A stretch of 64,000 nucleotides of DNA from Streptomyces capitiformicae (GCF_002214185.1 NZ_CP022161.1:5215486-5279485); one strand, 5' to 3'. Counted from the first letter of the stretch, positions 26,168 to 35,542 are shown. Notes: generated from the sequence alone by a model not told the origin. Made by a program: numbers and translations.

Positions 26168-26899
26168 GTGAAAAACGTCGGTGAGGCTCCGCAGGAGGAA
26201 CTCGCGACCGGTGAGCGCTCTACGCGCAACCGTGTCGCGCGGTCGATCCTGGACCACGGCCCGTCGACCGTGTCCGACCTCGCGGGGCGCCTCGGGCTGA
26301 CCCAGGCGGCCGTCCGCCGGCACCTCGACGCACTGGTCGCCGACGATGTCGTACAGCCGCGTGAGCAGCGGGTCTATGGCGCACGCACGCGCGGGCGGCC
26401 GGCCAAGGTGTTCGCCCTCACCGCCTGTGGGCGCGACGCCTTCGACCAGTCGTACGACAAGCTCGCCGCGGACGCCCTGAAGTGGATCGCCGAGCGTGAG
26501 GGCGGGGAACAGGCGGTCGCCGCCTTCGCCCGCGCCCGGATCGCCGCCCAGGCGGGCGCGTACCGCAAGGCCGTCGAGGCGGTCGGCCCCGAACAGAAGA
26601 CCGAAGCCCTGGCCAAGGCCTTGAGCGTCGACGGGTACGCTGCTACGGCGCGCAGCGCTCCCCACCCCCACAAGGGTGAGCAGCTCTGCCAGCACCACTG
26701 CCCGGTAGCCCATGTCGCCGAGCAGTTCCCGCAGCTCTGCGAGGCCGAGACCGAGCTCTTCGCCGAATTGCTCGGTACGCACGTCCAGCGGCTGGCCACC
26801 ATCGCCCACGGTGACGGTGTCTGCACGACGTTCATCCCCAGAGTTTCCAAGACAGCCACCAACGCATCTGCAAGCACGGCCGGGAGGAACCCCGCATGA
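26168..26899 (+). CDS. sufR: SufR-type Fe-S responsive transcriptional regulator
   Basis: A 243-residue regulator with an N-terminal winged helix ([31 protein letters not shown], residues 22-52). The C-terminal cysteines lie in [23 protein letters not shown] and in DGVCTTF. The arrangement is that of SufR repressors that bind an Fe-S cluster and repress suf genes when cluster supply is sufficient. GTG at 26168 gives the usual N-terminus ([10 protein letters not shown]). A longer frame could begin at 26096, directly after the iron box. Its stop overlaps sufB (ATGA), so it heads the operon and is probably autoregulated. Confidence 0.88.
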   Translation: MKNVGEAPQEELATGERSTRNRVARSILDHGPSTVSDLAGRLGLTQAAVRRHLDALVADDVVQPREQRVYGARTRGRPAKVFALTACGRDAFDQSYDKLAADALKWIAEREGGEQAVAAFARARIAAQAGAYRKAVEAVGPEQKTEALAKALSVDGYAATARSAPHPHKGEQLCQHHCPVAHVAEQFPQLCEAETELFAELLGTHVQRLATIAHGDGVCTTFIPRVSKTATNASASTAGRNPA

Positions 26900-28320
26900 C
26901 TCTCCCCATCGAGGAGACCGCCCACCCTGAGCTCGAGGGCCTGGGTAAGTACGAATACGGCTGGGCGGACTCCGACGAGGCCGGTGCCGCTGCGAAGCGC
27001 GGTCTGAGCGAGGAGGTCGTCCTCGACATCTCCGGCAAGAAGTCCGAGCCGGAATGGATGACCAAGCTGCGCCTCAAGGGCCTGAAGCTCTTCGCGAAGA
27101 AGCCCATGCCGAACTGGGGCTCGGACCTGTCGGGCATCGACTTCGACAACATCAAGTACTTCGTGCGCTCCACGGAGAAGCAGGCGGAGTCCTGGGAGGA
27201 CCTGCCCGAGGACATCAAGAACACCTACGACAAGCTGGGCATCCCGGAGGCGGAGAAGCAGCGTCTCGTCGCCGGTGTCGCGGCCCAGTACGAGTCGGAG
27301 GTCGTCTACCACCAGATCCGCGAGGACCTGGAGGAGCAGGGCGTCATCTTCCTCGACACCGACACCGCGCTGAAGGAGCACCCGGAGCTCTTCAAGGAGT
27401 ACTTCGGCACCGTCATCCCGGCCGGTGACAACAAGTTCGCCGCGCTGAACACCGCCGTGTGGTCGGGTGGGTCGTTCATCTACGTGCCGAAGGGCGTGCA
27501 CGTAGAGATTCCGCTCCAGGCCTACTTCCGTATCAACACGGAGAACATGGGCCAGTTCGAGCGGACGCTGATCATCGTCGACGAGGACGCCTACGTCCAC
27601 TACGTCGAGGGCTGCACGGCGCCGATCTACAAGTCGGACTCCCTGCACAGCGCGGTCGTCGAGATCATCGTCAAGAAGGGCGCCCGCTGCCGTTACACGA
27701 CCATCCAGAACTGGTCGAACAACGTCTACAACCTGGTCACCAAGCGTGCCGTCGCCTACGAGGGCGCGACCATGGAGTGGGTCGACGGCAACATCGGCTC
27801 CAAGGTGACGATGAAGTACCCGGCCGTCTACCTGATGGGCGAGCACGCCAAGGGCGAGACCCTCTCCATCGCCTTCGCGGGCGAGGGCCAGCACCAGGAC
27901 GCCGGCGCCAAGATGGTCCACATGGCCCCGAACACGTCCTCCAACATCGTGTCGAAGTCCGTGGCACGCGGTGGCGGCCGTACCTCGTACCGCGGTCTCA
28001 TCGAGATCGGCGAGGGCGCCCCGGGCTCCAAGTCGAACGTGCTGTGCGACGCGCTGCTCGTCGACACCATCTCCCGTTCGGACACGTACCCGTACGTCGA
28101 CGTCCGCGAGGACGACGTGTCCATGGGCCACGAGGCGACCGTCTCCAAGGTCTCCGAGGACCAGCTCTTCTACCTGATGAGCCGTGGTCTGAGCGAGGAC
28201 GAGGCGATGGCGATGATCGTGCGCGGCTTCGTCGAGCCCATCGCGAAGGAGCTGCCCATGGAGTACGCCCTCGAACTCAACCGGCTGATCGAGCTGCAGA
28301 TGGAGGGCGCGGTCGGCTGA
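26896..28320 (+). CDS. sufB: Fe-S cluster assembly scaffold protein SufB
   Basis: A 474-residue subunit of the SufBCD scaffold on which Fe-S clusters are built. [24 protein letters not shown] and [24 protein letters not shown] (with the conserved cysteine) lie near residues 192 and 234. The C-terminal core is [40 protein letters not shown]. The start ATG overlaps the sufR stop. SufD, SufC and the sulfur donors follow on the same strand. Confidence 0.96.
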   Translation: MTLPIEETAHPELEGLGKYEYGWADSDEAGAAAKRGLSEEVVLDISGKKSEPEWMTKLRLKGLKLFAKKPMPNWGSDLSGIDFDNIKYFVRSTEKQAESWEDLPEDIKNTYDKLGIPEAEKQRLVAGVAAQYESEVVYHQIREDLEEQGVIFLDTDTALKEHPELFKEYFGTVIPAGDNKFAALNTAVWSGGSFIYVPKGVHVEIPLQAYFRINTENMGQFERTLIIVDEDAYVHYVEGCTAPIYKSDSLHSAVVEIIVKKGARCRYTTIQNWSNNVYNLVTKRAVAYEGATMEWVDGNIGSKVTMKYPAVYLMGEHAKGETLSIAFAGEGQHQDAGAKMVHMAPNTSSNIVSKSVARGGGRTSYRGLIEIGEGAPGSKSNVLCDALLVDTISRSDTYPYVDVREDDVSMGHEATVSKVSEDQLFYLMSRGLSEDEAMAMIVRGFVEPIAKELPMEYALELNRLIELQMEGAVG

Positions 28321-28378
28321 GGCTCAACCGCCCTTCCCATCAAGCCACTTACGTAGGAAAGAGAGCAGAACGACAGCC

Positions 28379-29560
28379 ATGGCTGAGGCCCAGAACATCC
28401 CGGTGGGTTCCACCACCGCCGGCTCGATCGCGGTGGCCGCCGAGTCGACCGTCGCCACGCGCATGAGCGCGCCCCCGTCCTTCGACGTGGCGGACTTCCC
28501 CGTGCCGCACGGCCGCGAGGAGGAGTGGCGGTTCACCCCGCTGGAGCGCCTGCGCGGGCTGCACGACGGCACCGCCGTCGCCACCGGCGACGGCCTGAAG
28601 GTCGACGTCCAGGCCCCCGAGGGCGTCACCGTCGAGACCGTCGGCCGTGACGACGCGCGCCTCGGCAAGGCCGGCACCCCGGTCGACCGCGTCGCCGCCC
28701 AGGCGTACTCGGCGTTCGAGAAGGCCGGTGTGATCACCGTCCCCAAGGAGACGGTCCTCACCGAGCCGATCCGGATCGCCGTGCAGGGTGAGGGCGGCAC
28801 CGCCTTCGCCCACCAGGTGATCGAGCTGGGCGCCTTCGCCGAGGCCGTCGTCGTCATCGACCACACCGGTGACGCCGTGCTCGCCGCCAACGTCGACTAC
28901 ATCCTGGGCGACGGCGCCAAGCTGACCGTCGTCTCGGTCCAGGACTGGGACGACAAGGCCGTGCACGTGGCCCAGCACAACGCCCTCGTCGGCCGGGACG
29001 CCTCGTTCAAGTCGGTTGTGGTCACCTTCGGCGGCGACGTCGTACGGCTGCACCCGCGCGTCCAGTACGCCGGCACCGGTGGCGAGGCCGAGCTGTTCGG
29101 CCTGTACTTCACCGACGCCGGCCAGCACCAGGAGCACCGCCTCCTGGTCGACCACAACACCCCGCACTGCAAGTCGAACGCCGTCTACAAGGGCGCGCTC
29201 CAGGGCGACAACGCCCACGCGGTGTGGATCGGCGACGTGCTGATCGAGGCCAAGGCCGAGGGCACGGACACCTACGAGATGAACCGGAACCTGGTTCTGA
29301 CCGACGGTGCCCGGGTCGACTCGGTGCCGAACCTGGAGATCGAGACCGGCGAGATCGTCGGCGCGGGTCACGCGAGCGCGACCGGCCGCTTCGACGACGA
29401 GCAGCTCTTCTACCTGATGGCCCGCGGCATCCCGGCCGAGGAGGCCCGCCGCCTCGTCGTCCGCGGCTTCTTCGCCGAGCTGGTCCAGCAGATCGGCATC
29501 GACGACATCGAGGAGCGCCTTCTCGAGAAGATCGACGAGGAGCTGGAGGCGTCGGTCTGA
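28379..29560 (+). CDS. sufD: Fe-S cluster assembly protein SufD
   Basis: A 393-residue paralogue of SufB and its partner in the SufBC2D complex. The typical N-terminal block is DFPVPHGREEEWRFTPLERLRGL near residue 40. The C-terminal block has VPNLEIETGEIVGAGHASATGRFDDEQLFYLMARGIP. The 58-base gap after sufB carries a GGAAAGAG ribosome site. Its stop shares a base with the ferredoxin start (TGATG). Confidence 0.95.
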   Translation: MAEAQNIPVGSTTAGSIAVAAESTVATRMSAPPSFDVADFPVPHGREEEWRFTPLERLRGLHDGTAVATGDGLKVDVQAPEGVTVETVGRDDARLGKAGTPVDRVAAQAYSAFEKAGVITVPKETVLTEPIRIAVQGEGGTAFAHQVIELGAFAEAVVVIDHTGDAVLAANVDYILGDGAKLTVVSVQDWDDKAVHVAQHNALVGRDASFKSVVVTFGGDVVRLHPRVQYAGTGGEAELFGLYFTDAGQHQEHRLLVDHNTPHCKSNAVYKGALQGDNAHAVWIGDVLIEAKAEGTDTYEMNRNLVLTDGARVDSVPNLEIETGEIVGAGHASATGRFDDEQLFYLMARGIPAEEARRLVVRGFFAELVQQIGIDDIEERLLEKIDEELEASV

Positions 29561-29895
29561 TGGCCACCTTCGACCGTGCCCGTTTCATTCGGGCCTGCGG
29601 GCTGAGCGAGCTGGAGGAGGACACCCCGAAACGGGTGGAACTCGACGGCACGCCGGTCTCGGTCGTAAAGACCGAGGGCGAGGTGTTCGCCATCTACGAC
29701 ATCTGCTCCCACGCGAACGTCTCGCTCTCCGAGGGCGAGGTGGAGGACTGCCAGATCGAGTGCTGGCTGCACGGTTCCAGCTTCGACCTCCGCACCGGCA
29801 AGCCGTCCGGCCTTCCCGCGACGCGCCCCGTCCCCGTATACCCCGTAAAGATCGAAGGGGACGACGTGCTCGTCTCCCTCACCCAGGAGTCCTGA
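29560..29895 (+). CDS. Rieske-type ferredoxin of the suf operon
   Basis: A 111-residue soluble Rieske protein. The 2Fe-2S ligands are in CSHANVSLSEG and CWLHGSSFDL (CxH and CxxH), near residues 46 and 66. It resembles ferredoxin components of non-haem oxygenases. Its place between sufD and sufC is usual in actinobacteria and points to electron supply or cluster handling during assembly. The start ATG overlaps the sufD stop by one base, so translation is coupled. Confidence 0.9.
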   Translation: MATFDRARFIRACGLSELEEDTPKRVELDGTPVSVVKTEGEVFAIYDICSHANVSLSEGEVEDCQIECWLHGSSFDLRTGKPSGLPATRPVPVYPVKIEGDDVLVSLTQES

Positions 29896-29902
29896 GGCAC
29901 CC

Positions 29903-30667
29903 ATGGCAACGCTTGAAATCCGAGACCTGCACGTCACCGTCGAGGCCGACAACGCCACGAAGGAGATCCTCAAGGGCGTCGACCTCACCGTGAAGCAGGG
30001 CGAGACGCACGCCATCATGGGCCCCAACGGCTCCGGCAAGTCGACCCTCGCCTACTCGCTCGCCGGTCACCCGAAGTACACGATCACCGGCGGCACCGTG
30101 CTGCTCGACGGCGAGGACGTCCTGGAGATGTCCGTCGACGAGCGCGCCCGCGCGGGCCTGTTCCTGGCGATGCAGTACCCGGTCGAGGTTCCCGGTGTGT
30201 CCGTGTCGAACTTCCTGCGTACGTCCGCCACCGCCATCCGCGGCGAGGCCCCCAAGCTGCGCACCTGGGTGAAGGAGGTCAAGGAGGCCATGCAGCGCCT
30301 CAACATGGACCCCTCCTTCGCCGAGCGCAACGTCAACGAGGGCTTCTCCGGCGGTGAGAAGAAGCGCCACGAGATCCTCCAGCTCGAACTGCTCAAGCCG
30401 AAGGTCGCCATCCTCGACGAGACCGACTCCGGCCTCGACGTCGACGCGCTCCGGGTCGTCTCCGAGGGCGTCAACCGCGTCCGCGAGACCGGCGAGGTCG
30501 GCACCCTGCTGATCACGCACTACACGCGCATCCTGCGCTACATCAAGCCCGACCAGGTGCACGTCTTCTCCGGCGGCCGGATCGTCGAGTCCGGCGGCGC
30601 CGAGCTCGCCGACAAGCTGGAGGAAGAGGGCTACGAGGCATACACGAAGGGTGGCGCATCCGCGTGA
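29903..30667 (+). CDS. sufC: Fe-S assembly ATPase SufC
   Basis: A 254-residue ABC-type ATPase that drives the conformational change of SufBD. Walker A is GPNGSGKSTLA near residue 38, the signature is EGFSGGEKKRHEILQ near 149, Walker B is VAILDETDSGLD near 168, and the switch histidine is in LLITHYTRILRYI. The FSGGEKKR signature distinguishes SufC from transport ATPases. It lies 7 bases after the ferredoxin gene. Confidence 0.96.
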   Translation: MATLEIRDLHVTVEADNATKEILKGVDLTVKQGETHAIMGPNGSGKSTLAYSLAGHPKYTITGGTVLLDGEDVLEMSVDERARAGLFLAMQYPVEVPGVSVSNFLRTSATAIRGEAPKLRTWVKEVKEAMQRLNMDPSFAERNVNEGFSGGEKKRHEILQLELLKPKVAILDETDSGLDVDALRVVSEGVNRVRETGEVGTLLITHYTRILRYIKPDQVHVFSGGRIVESGGAELADKLEEEGYEAYTKGGASA

Positions 30668-31920
30668 CACAGCTGCCGGGCCTCCTCGACACCGAGGCGA
30701 TCCGCAAGGACTTCCCGATCCTGGACCGACTGGTCCACGACGACCGGAAGCTCGTCTACCTGGACAACGCGGCGACCTCGCAGAAGCCGCGCCAGGTGCT
30801 GGACGCCCTGAGCGAGTACTACGAGCGCTACAACGCCAACGTCCACCGCGGTGTGCATGTGCTCGCCGAGGAGGCCACGGCGCTGTACGAGGGTGCGCGC
30901 GACAAGGTCGCCGCGTTCATCAACGCGCCCAGCCGCGACGAGGTGATCTTCACCAAGAACGCCTCCGAGTCGCTGAACCTCGTGGCGAACATGCTCGGCT
31001 GGGCCGACGAGCCCTACCGCGTGGACTCCGAGACCGAGATCGTCATCACGGAGATGGAGCACCACTCCAACATCGTGCCGTGGCAGCTGCTCGCGCAGCG
31101 CACGGGCGCGAAGCTGAAGTGGTTCGGCCTGACCGACGACGGCCGTCTCGACCTCTCCAACATCGACGAGATCATCACGGAGAGGACGAAGATCGTCTCC
31201 TTCGTGCTGGTGTCGAACATCCTGGGCACGGTCAACCCGGTCGAGACGATAATCCGCCGCGCGCAGGAGGTCGGCGCGCTGGTCTGCATCGACGCCTCCC
31301 AGGCCGCGCCGCACATGCCGCTGGACGTGCAGGCGCTCCAGGCCGACTTCGTGGCCTTCACCGGCCACAAGATGTGCGGCCCGACCGGTATCGGCGTCCT
31401 CTGGGGCCGCCAGGAGCTCCTTGAGGACCTGCCTCCGTTCCTCGGCGGCGGCGAGATGATCGAGACCGTGTCGATGCACTCGTCGACGTACGCTCCCGCC
31501 CCCCACAAGTTCGAGGCGGGCACCCCGCCGATCGCGCAGGCGGTCGGGCTGGGCGCGGCGATCGACTACCTGAACTCGATCGGCATGGACAAGATCCTCG
31601 CCCACGAGCACGCGCTCACCGAGTACGCGGTGCGGAGGCTCGCGGAGGTCCCGGACCTGCGCATCATCGGCCCCACCACGGCCGAGGACCGGGGCGCGGC
31701 GATCTCCTTCACGCTCGGCGACATCCACCCGCACGACGTGGGCCAGGTCCTCGACGAGCAGGGCATCGCCGTCCGGGTCGGCCACCACTGCGCCCGGCCG
31801 GTCTGCCTGCGCTACGGAATTCCTGCGACCACGCGAGCGTCGTTCTATCTGTACTCCACGCCGGCCGAGATCGACGCTCTGGTGGACGGCCTGGAGCACG
31901 TACGGAACTTCTTCGGCTGA
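30664..31920 (+). CDS. sufS: Cysteine desulfurase SufS
   Basis: A 418-residue PLP enzyme that takes sulfur from cysteine as a persulfide. The PLP lysine is in FTGHKMCGPTGIG near residue 235, and the reactive cysteine in RVGHHCARPVCLRYG near residue 373. NAATSQKPRQVLDAL and VHRGVHVLAEEAT are group II desulfurase features. The GTG start overlaps the sufC stop (GTGA). SufU, its sulfur acceptor, is the next gene. Confidence 0.95.
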   Translation: MTQLPGLLDTEAIRKDFPILDRLVHDDRKLVYLDNAATSQKPRQVLDALSEYYERYNANVHRGVHVLAEEATALYEGARDKVAAFINAPSRDEVIFTKNASESLNLVANMLGWADEPYRVDSETEIVITEMEHHSNIVPWQLLAQRTGAKLKWFGLTDDGRLDLSNIDEIITERTKIVSFVLVSNILGTVNPVETIIRRAQEVGALVCIDASQAAPHMPLDVQALQADFVAFTGHKMCGPTGIGVLWGRQELLEDLPPFLGGGEMIETVSMHSSTYAPAPHKFEAGTPPIAQAVGLGAAIDYLNSIGMDKILAHEHALTEYAVRRLAEVPDLRIIGPTTAEDRGAAISFTLGDIHPHDVGQVLDEQGIAVRVGHHCARPVCLRYGIPATTRASFYLYSTPAEIDALVDGLEHVRNFFG

Positions 31921-31936
31921 CGGGACGAGCGATCGC

Positions 31937-32404
31937 ATGAAGCTGGACTCGATGTACCAGGAAGTCATCCTGGACCACTACAAGAACCCGCACGGGCGTG
32001 GTCTGCGCGATGGCGACGCCGAGGTACACCATGTGAACCCGACGTGCGGCGACGAGATCACGCTACGCGTGAAGTACGACGGCACGAAGATCGAGGACGT
32101 CTCGTACGAGGGCCAGGGCTGCTCGATCAGCCAGGCCTCGGCCTCCGTACTGAACGACCTGCTCGTCGGCAAGGACCTGGCCCAGGCGCAGAAGATCCAG
32201 GAGACCTTCCTGGAACTGATGCAGTCCAAGGGGAAGATCGAGCCGGACGACGCGATGGAGGACGTTCTGGAGGACGCCGTCGCGTTCGCCGGAGTCTCCA
32301 AGTACCCGGCCCGGGTCAAGTGCGCCCTCCTGAGCTGGATGGCGTGGAAGGACGCGACGGCCCAGGCCCTGGGCGGAGCCGACGCCGAAAGGAAGACGGC
32401 ATGA
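31937..32404 (+). CDS. sufU: SufU sulfur-transfer protein
   Basis: A 155-residue zinc-dependent sulfurtransferase that accepts persulfide from SufS. Zinc/cysteine ligands are in NPTCGDEITL near residue 36, GQGCSISQASAS near 62 and ARVKCALLSW near 130. The short insertion between the second and third cysteines is the SufU mark that separates it from IscU. It ends in an ATGA overlap with the next gene. Confidence 0.94.
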   Translation: MKLDSMYQEVILDHYKNPHGRGLRDGDAEVHHVNPTCGDEITLRVKYDGTKIEDVSYEGQGCSISQASASVLNDLLVGKDLAQAQKIQETFLELMQSKGKIEPDDAMEDVLEDAVAFAGVSKYPARVKCALLSWMAWKDATAQALGGADAERKTA

Positions 32405-32733
32405 GCGACACCGTGGAGATGAAGCCGGCCTCCGAGGAGGAGATCCGCGAGGCCCTGTACGACGTCGTCGACCCCGAGCTGGGCATCGACGTCGTCAACC
32501 TCGGCCTCATCTACGGCATCCACATCGACGACGCGAACATCGCGACGATCGACATGACCCTGACCTCCGCGGCCTGCCCGCTGACGGACGTCATCGAGGA
32601 CCAGGCCAAGTCCGCCACGGACGGCCTCGTCAACGAACTCCGCATCAACTGGGTCTGGATGCCCCCGTGGGGCCCCGACAAGATCACCGACGACGGCCGC
32701 GAGCAGCTTCGGGCGCTCGGGTTCAACGTCTGA
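32401..32733 (+). CDS. sufT: SufT/MIP18-type Fe-S biogenesis protein
   Basis: A 110-residue DUF59 (MIP18) protein. The N-terminal IREALYDVVDPELGIDVVNLGLIYGI and the central LTSAACPLTDVIEDQ with a conserved cysteine are diagnostic. Homologues help maturation or carriage of Fe-S clusters. It is the last gene of the suf operon, followed by a strong hairpin. Confidence 0.92.
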   Translation: MSDTVEMKPASEEEIREALYDVVDPELGIDVVNLGLIYGIHIDDANIATIDMTLTSAACPLTDVIEDQAKSATDGLVNELRINWVWMPPWGPDKITDDGREQLRALGFNV

Positions 32734-32749
32734 GATCCACCGGACACTT

Positions 32750-32788
32750 GGCTGTGGCCCCCGGCGTAAGACGCCGGGGGCCACAGCC
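32750..32788. terminator. Terminator after the suf operon
   Basis: A perfect 18-bp stem (32750-32767 with 32771-32788) with a 3-base loop. It lies between the convergent ends of sufT and the AbfB gene and probably works in both directions. No U-tract follows, as is common in Streptomyces. Confidence 0.9.
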
Positions 32789-32808
32789 ATGTTCAGGGTG
32801 ACGACCGC

Positions 32809-33735
32809 TCAGGAGGAGAAGGCCTTCGTGAGCTGGAAGGTCGAGTCGGCGAGGTAGTACTGATTGTGGTCGTAGCGGTCCAGGCGGAGCTGGAAGTTGC
32901 GGTGGCGGACGAAGTGGCCGGGGTAGTTGACCGACTCCAGCATCACCGTGCCCGACGTGTAGGAGCGGGGGCAGAAGGTGGCGTCCTGCTTGAACAGGTC
33001 CGAGCCGTCGTTGCTCGCCGCGCGCAGCACGAAACTCTGGTGGCGCACATAGCGGCCGTCCGCCATGCGGAAGGAGTAGCAGGAGGAGTTCGCGAGGCCG
33101 GAGACCAGCTTGAAGGAGGAGTCCTCCCTGGTCTCGCTTCCACTGCCGGAACTCACCTGGTCCAGCTGGATCCCGCCGCTGCGCAAGTGCCAGTACCGGT
33201 CCGGGTAGTTGACGGACCGTACGGACTTCCAGTCGGCGGACGTGGACGGCGGCCTCTTGGTGGGCGTCGTCGACTTCGACGGCTTGGCCGTCGGCTCGCC
33301 GCCCTGCTCGCTCCCGGACGAGTCGGAGTCCTCGGAGCCCGAGGAACCCTTTCCCGAGCCCTCGTCCTTGCCGTCCTTCGACGCGTCCGCGGAGTCCTGT
33401 GGCTCGGACAGACCGCTCTTCCCATCCGGAGGCGTGGTCGCGGTGGGCGGCGTCGAGGGCAGGGTGAGGGCGGGGATCCCCGGCTCGGCGGCCGAGGTGG
33501 TCCGGTCGATCCGATTCTGTGACGCGTCGTCATCGCGCGAGTTCTGCAAGGTGATCGCCGTGACGCAGGAGGAGACGACGGCCAGCGCCAGGGCGCCGGC
33601 CAGCCAGAGGCGGCGCGTGCCCGGTATGCGGGTGTCGTCGGGGGCTACACCTGTTTCCCACACCTTCGCGGATCTGAGCACGGGAAGGTTGGGCGTGGTC
33701 TGGTCCGGATCAGGTCCGGGCTTTTTTGGCGGCAT
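32809..33735 (-). CDS. Membrane-anchored AbfB-domain protein
   Basis: A 308-residue protein with a cytoplasmic N-terminus, one membrane helix (LWLAGALALAVVSSCVTAITL, near residues 43-63), a long Ser/Thr/Pro/Gly-rich linker to about residue 165, and a C-terminal beta-trefoil. The trefoil has repeated SVNYPDRYWHLRSG, DGRYVRHQSFVLRAA, DATFCPR and SVNYPGHFVRHRNFQLRL units, as in AbfB (CBM42) arabinose-binding domains. No catalytic domain is attached. A role in binding extracellular polysaccharide is likely, but the ligand is unproven. Confidence 0.82.
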   Translation of the reverse strand: MPPKKPGPDPDQTTPNLPVLRSAKVWETGVAPDDTRIPGTRRLWLAGALALAVVSSCVTAITLQNSRDDDASQNRIDRTTSAAEPGIPALTLPSTPPTATTPPDGKSGLSEPQDSADASKDGKDEGSGKGSSGSEDSDSSGSEQGGEPTAKPSKSTTPTKRPPSTSADWKSVRSVNYPDRYWHLRSGGIQLDQVSSGSGSETREDSSFKLVSGLANSSCYSFRMADGRYVRHQSFVLRAASNDGSDLFKQDATFCPRSYTSGTVMLESVNYPGHFVRHRNFQLRLDRYDHNQYYLADSTFQLTKAFSS

Positions 33736-33974
33736 GCGCGGTTCCCTCGGCGTCGCCGAAGCGGACGCGAATTCGTCATGCGGATCGATGGTGGAGTCAG
33801 CTTCACCGATGCGAGAACGTTGCGGTCGTCACGCATCCGGGAGATTGACCGTTGAAACAGTAGTGGACAAGTGGTGTCCGTGGAGTGGTTTCAGTCAGCG
33901 CTTCCATAACGGAACGGCCCCGAAAGGACGCGTTGTTGGGGCCTCGTGACACGTGTAGAGGGTGAAACGGGGAT
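33736..33974. other. Intergenic region upstream of the AbfB gene and SMR gene
   Basis: About 240 bases, divergent. The part near 33780-33900 is somewhat AT-richer than its surroundings and should hold the promoter of the AbfB gene. I see no gene in it. The operator repeats of the SMR gene begin directly after it. Confidence 0.5.
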
Positions 33975-34035
33975 ATGTGCGGCCGTACGCACCATGTGTA
34001 CGGCCGTACGCATCATGTGTACGCTCGTACACATG
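33975..34035 (+). promoter_or_regulatory. Triple operator repeat before the SMR gene
   Basis: Three near-identical units begin at 33975, 33994 and 34015, each starting ATGTG and containing CGxxCGTAC. The third is a perfect dyad, TGTGTACG-CT-CGTACACA (34016-34033), and the second has one mismatch. Spacing of about 19-21 bases places the units on one face of the helix. The adjacent TetR-type gene is the obvious candidate for binding them. Confidence 0.7.
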
Positions 34036-34353
34036 GGATTTCTGTTGCTCATCGGCGCGATAGCCGCCGAGGTCGCCGCCACCACCGCCATGAAGTACAG
34101 CGACGGGTTCAGCAAGTTGTGGCCCTCGCTGGTGACCGCCGTCGGCTACATCGTCTCGTTCGTGCTGCTCGCCCAGGCGCTGAAGTCGATGTCGATCGGT
34201 ACGGCGTACGCGATCTGGTCCGGCGTCGGTACCGCCACCGTCGCCGCGCTCGGTCTGGTGCTGTTCGGGGAGGGGCTGAGCCTCGCCAAGGTCGCCGGGA
34301 TCGTGCTGATCATCGCCGGAGTGGTGGTGCTGAACCTGGGAGGCGCCCACTGA
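34033..34353 (+). CDS. Small multidrug resistance (SMR) efflux protein
   Basis: A 106-residue membrane protein with four helices. The first contains the essential glutamate (GFLLLIGAIAAEVAATTAMKYS, E near residue 14), and the third has the TAYAIWSGVGTA motif of SMR exporters. These form dimers that exchange cationic compounds for protons. The ATG at 34033 falls inside the last operator repeat and has no ribosome site. In-frame ATGs at 33994 and 34015 would add 13 or 6 residues. A leaderless transcript is possible. The repressor gene follows with a TGATG overlap. Confidence 0.87.
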   Translation: MGFLLLIGAIAAEVAATTAMKYSDGFSKLWPSLVTAVGYIVSFVLLAQALKSMSIGTAYAIWSGVGTATVAALGLVLFGEGLSLAKVAGIVLIIAGVVVLNLGGAH

Positions 34354-34889
34354 TGGCCCGGCGCTACGACCCGGAGCGACGGCAGCGGATCATCGACGCG
34401 GCGATCCGGGTGGTCGGCGAGAGGGGCATCGCCGGGCTGAGTCACCGCACCGTCGCCGCCGAGGCGGACGTACCGCTCGGCTCGACGACGTACCACTTCA
34501 AGGACCTCGACGATCTGCTGGTCGCCGCGCTGCGGCAGGCCAACGAGGGCTTCGCGAAGTCGGTCGCCGCGCGTGCCGCCCTGCAGGACCCCGACACCGA
34601 CCTCGCCGCCGACCTCGCCGCGCTGGGACGTGAATGGCTCTCCGGTGACCGTACGGGCATCGAGGTCGAGTACGAGCTCTACCTCGCCGCCCTGCGCCGC
34701 CCCGCCCTCCGCCCCGTCGCCGACGAGTGGGGCCGGGGTTTCGCCGACTGCCTCGCCGGCCGTACCGATCCTGTGACCGCGCGGGCACTGGTCGCGCTGA
34801 TCGACGGGATCTGTCTGCAGGTGCTGCTGACGGGGGCGCAGTACGACGAGGAGTACGCGCGGGAGGTGCTGGCACGGGTGATTCCCTGA
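34353..34889 (+). CDS. TetR-family regulator of the SMR gene
   Basis: A 178-residue regulator. The N-terminal helix-turn-helix is RQRIIDAAIRVVGERGIAGLSHRTVAAEADVPLGSTTYHFKDLDDLL, residues 10-56. The C-terminal ligand domain is all helical. Its ATG shares one base with the SMR stop, so the two are translated together. The triple operator upstream of the pair points to a self-controlled efflux system induced by its own substrate. Confidence 0.9.
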   Translation: MARRYDPERRQRIIDAAIRVVGERGIAGLSHRTVAAEADVPLGSTTYHFKDLDDLLVAALRQANEGFAKSVAARAALQDPDTDLAADLAALGREWLSGDRTGIEVEYELYLAALRRPALRPVADEWGRGFADCLAGRTDPVTARALVALIDGICLQVLLTGAQYDEEYAREVLARVIP

Positions 34890-34942
34890 GAACCCGGTGG
34901 CGACGAGCAACCCGGGCGCCGGAGAGAACCCGGTGGCGACGA
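34888..34942 (+). repeat. 19-bp direct repeat at the 5' end of a hypothetical gene
   Basis: GAGAACCCGGTGGCGACGA occurs at 34888-34906 and again at 34924-34942, 36 bases apart. Each copy contains an in-frame GTG (34897 and 34933) that could start the following gene. The distance equals 12 codons, so frame is kept. Confidence 0.85.
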
Positions 34943-35529
34943 CCGTGAACCTTCCTCCGCCCATCGGGGAACAGGGGGGTGACAGGAACACGGCCGAGCG
35001 CGGGGAGAGCCTCGTGACAAGCAGGGTCGTGCGCGAGAGCACGGGGGACTGGCTGCCCCAAAGCCGATCGCCGAAGCAGGTGAACGACTTCCTGGCCACC
35101 CTGCCCGCCGACGGCGAGGGGACGCTGAAGTCCCTGCGTGAGTGGAACGCCGTTCCCGACGCCGACGGCACGGATCAGGCCGAGCGGGACTACGCCGAGA
35201 TCGCGGCCCTCCTGGAAGCCGACGCCCAGCCGGTGAAGGGGCTCGCGAGTCTCTACCGCGCCCTCGCCACCGTGCCCGGCGGCACCGTCGTCGACCACCA
35301 GGTCGAGTACGGGTACGGGAAACGAGCCGTGGCCCTGAGCTACCCCGGCCGCCTGGACTCCCCGAACGCCCCCGAGAACGCCACGACCGAGTGGCTGCTC
35401 GACCCGGAAACATACCGGGTGGTGGGCCGACGTTCGCTCGTCGGGGGTGAGCTGCGAAGCAGCGTCTCGGTGGTGACCAGGGTGGTGGTGCACGAGGAGT
35501 CCGAGGAAGGGGCACGCCGGAGCGGCTGA
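34897..35529 (+). CDS. Hypothetical protein, possible remnant of a CU044_5270-like protein
   Basis: A 210-residue frame. The C-terminal part (GLASLYRALATVPGGTVVDHQVEYGYGKRAVALSYP, later TEWLLDPETYRVVG) resembles the end of CU044_5270-type membrane-anchored proteins that pair with sigma factors. The membrane helix and the sigma gene expected upstream are missing, and the N-terminus overlaps a 19-bp direct repeat. It may be a 5'-truncated remnant that is still open. GTG at 34897 or 34933 could serve as start. Function unknown. Confidence 0.5.
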   Translation: MATSNPGAGENPVATTVNLPPPIGEQGGDRNTAERGESLVTSRVVRESTGDWLPQSRSPKQVNDFLATLPADGEGTLKSLREWNAVPDADGTDQAERDYAEIAALLEADAQPVKGLASLYRALATVPGGTVVDHQVEYGYGKRAVALSYPGRLDSPNAPENATTEWLLDPETYRVVGRRSLVGGELRSSVSVVTRVVVHEESEEGARRSG

Positions 35530-35542
35530 CCACTCCCCGAAA

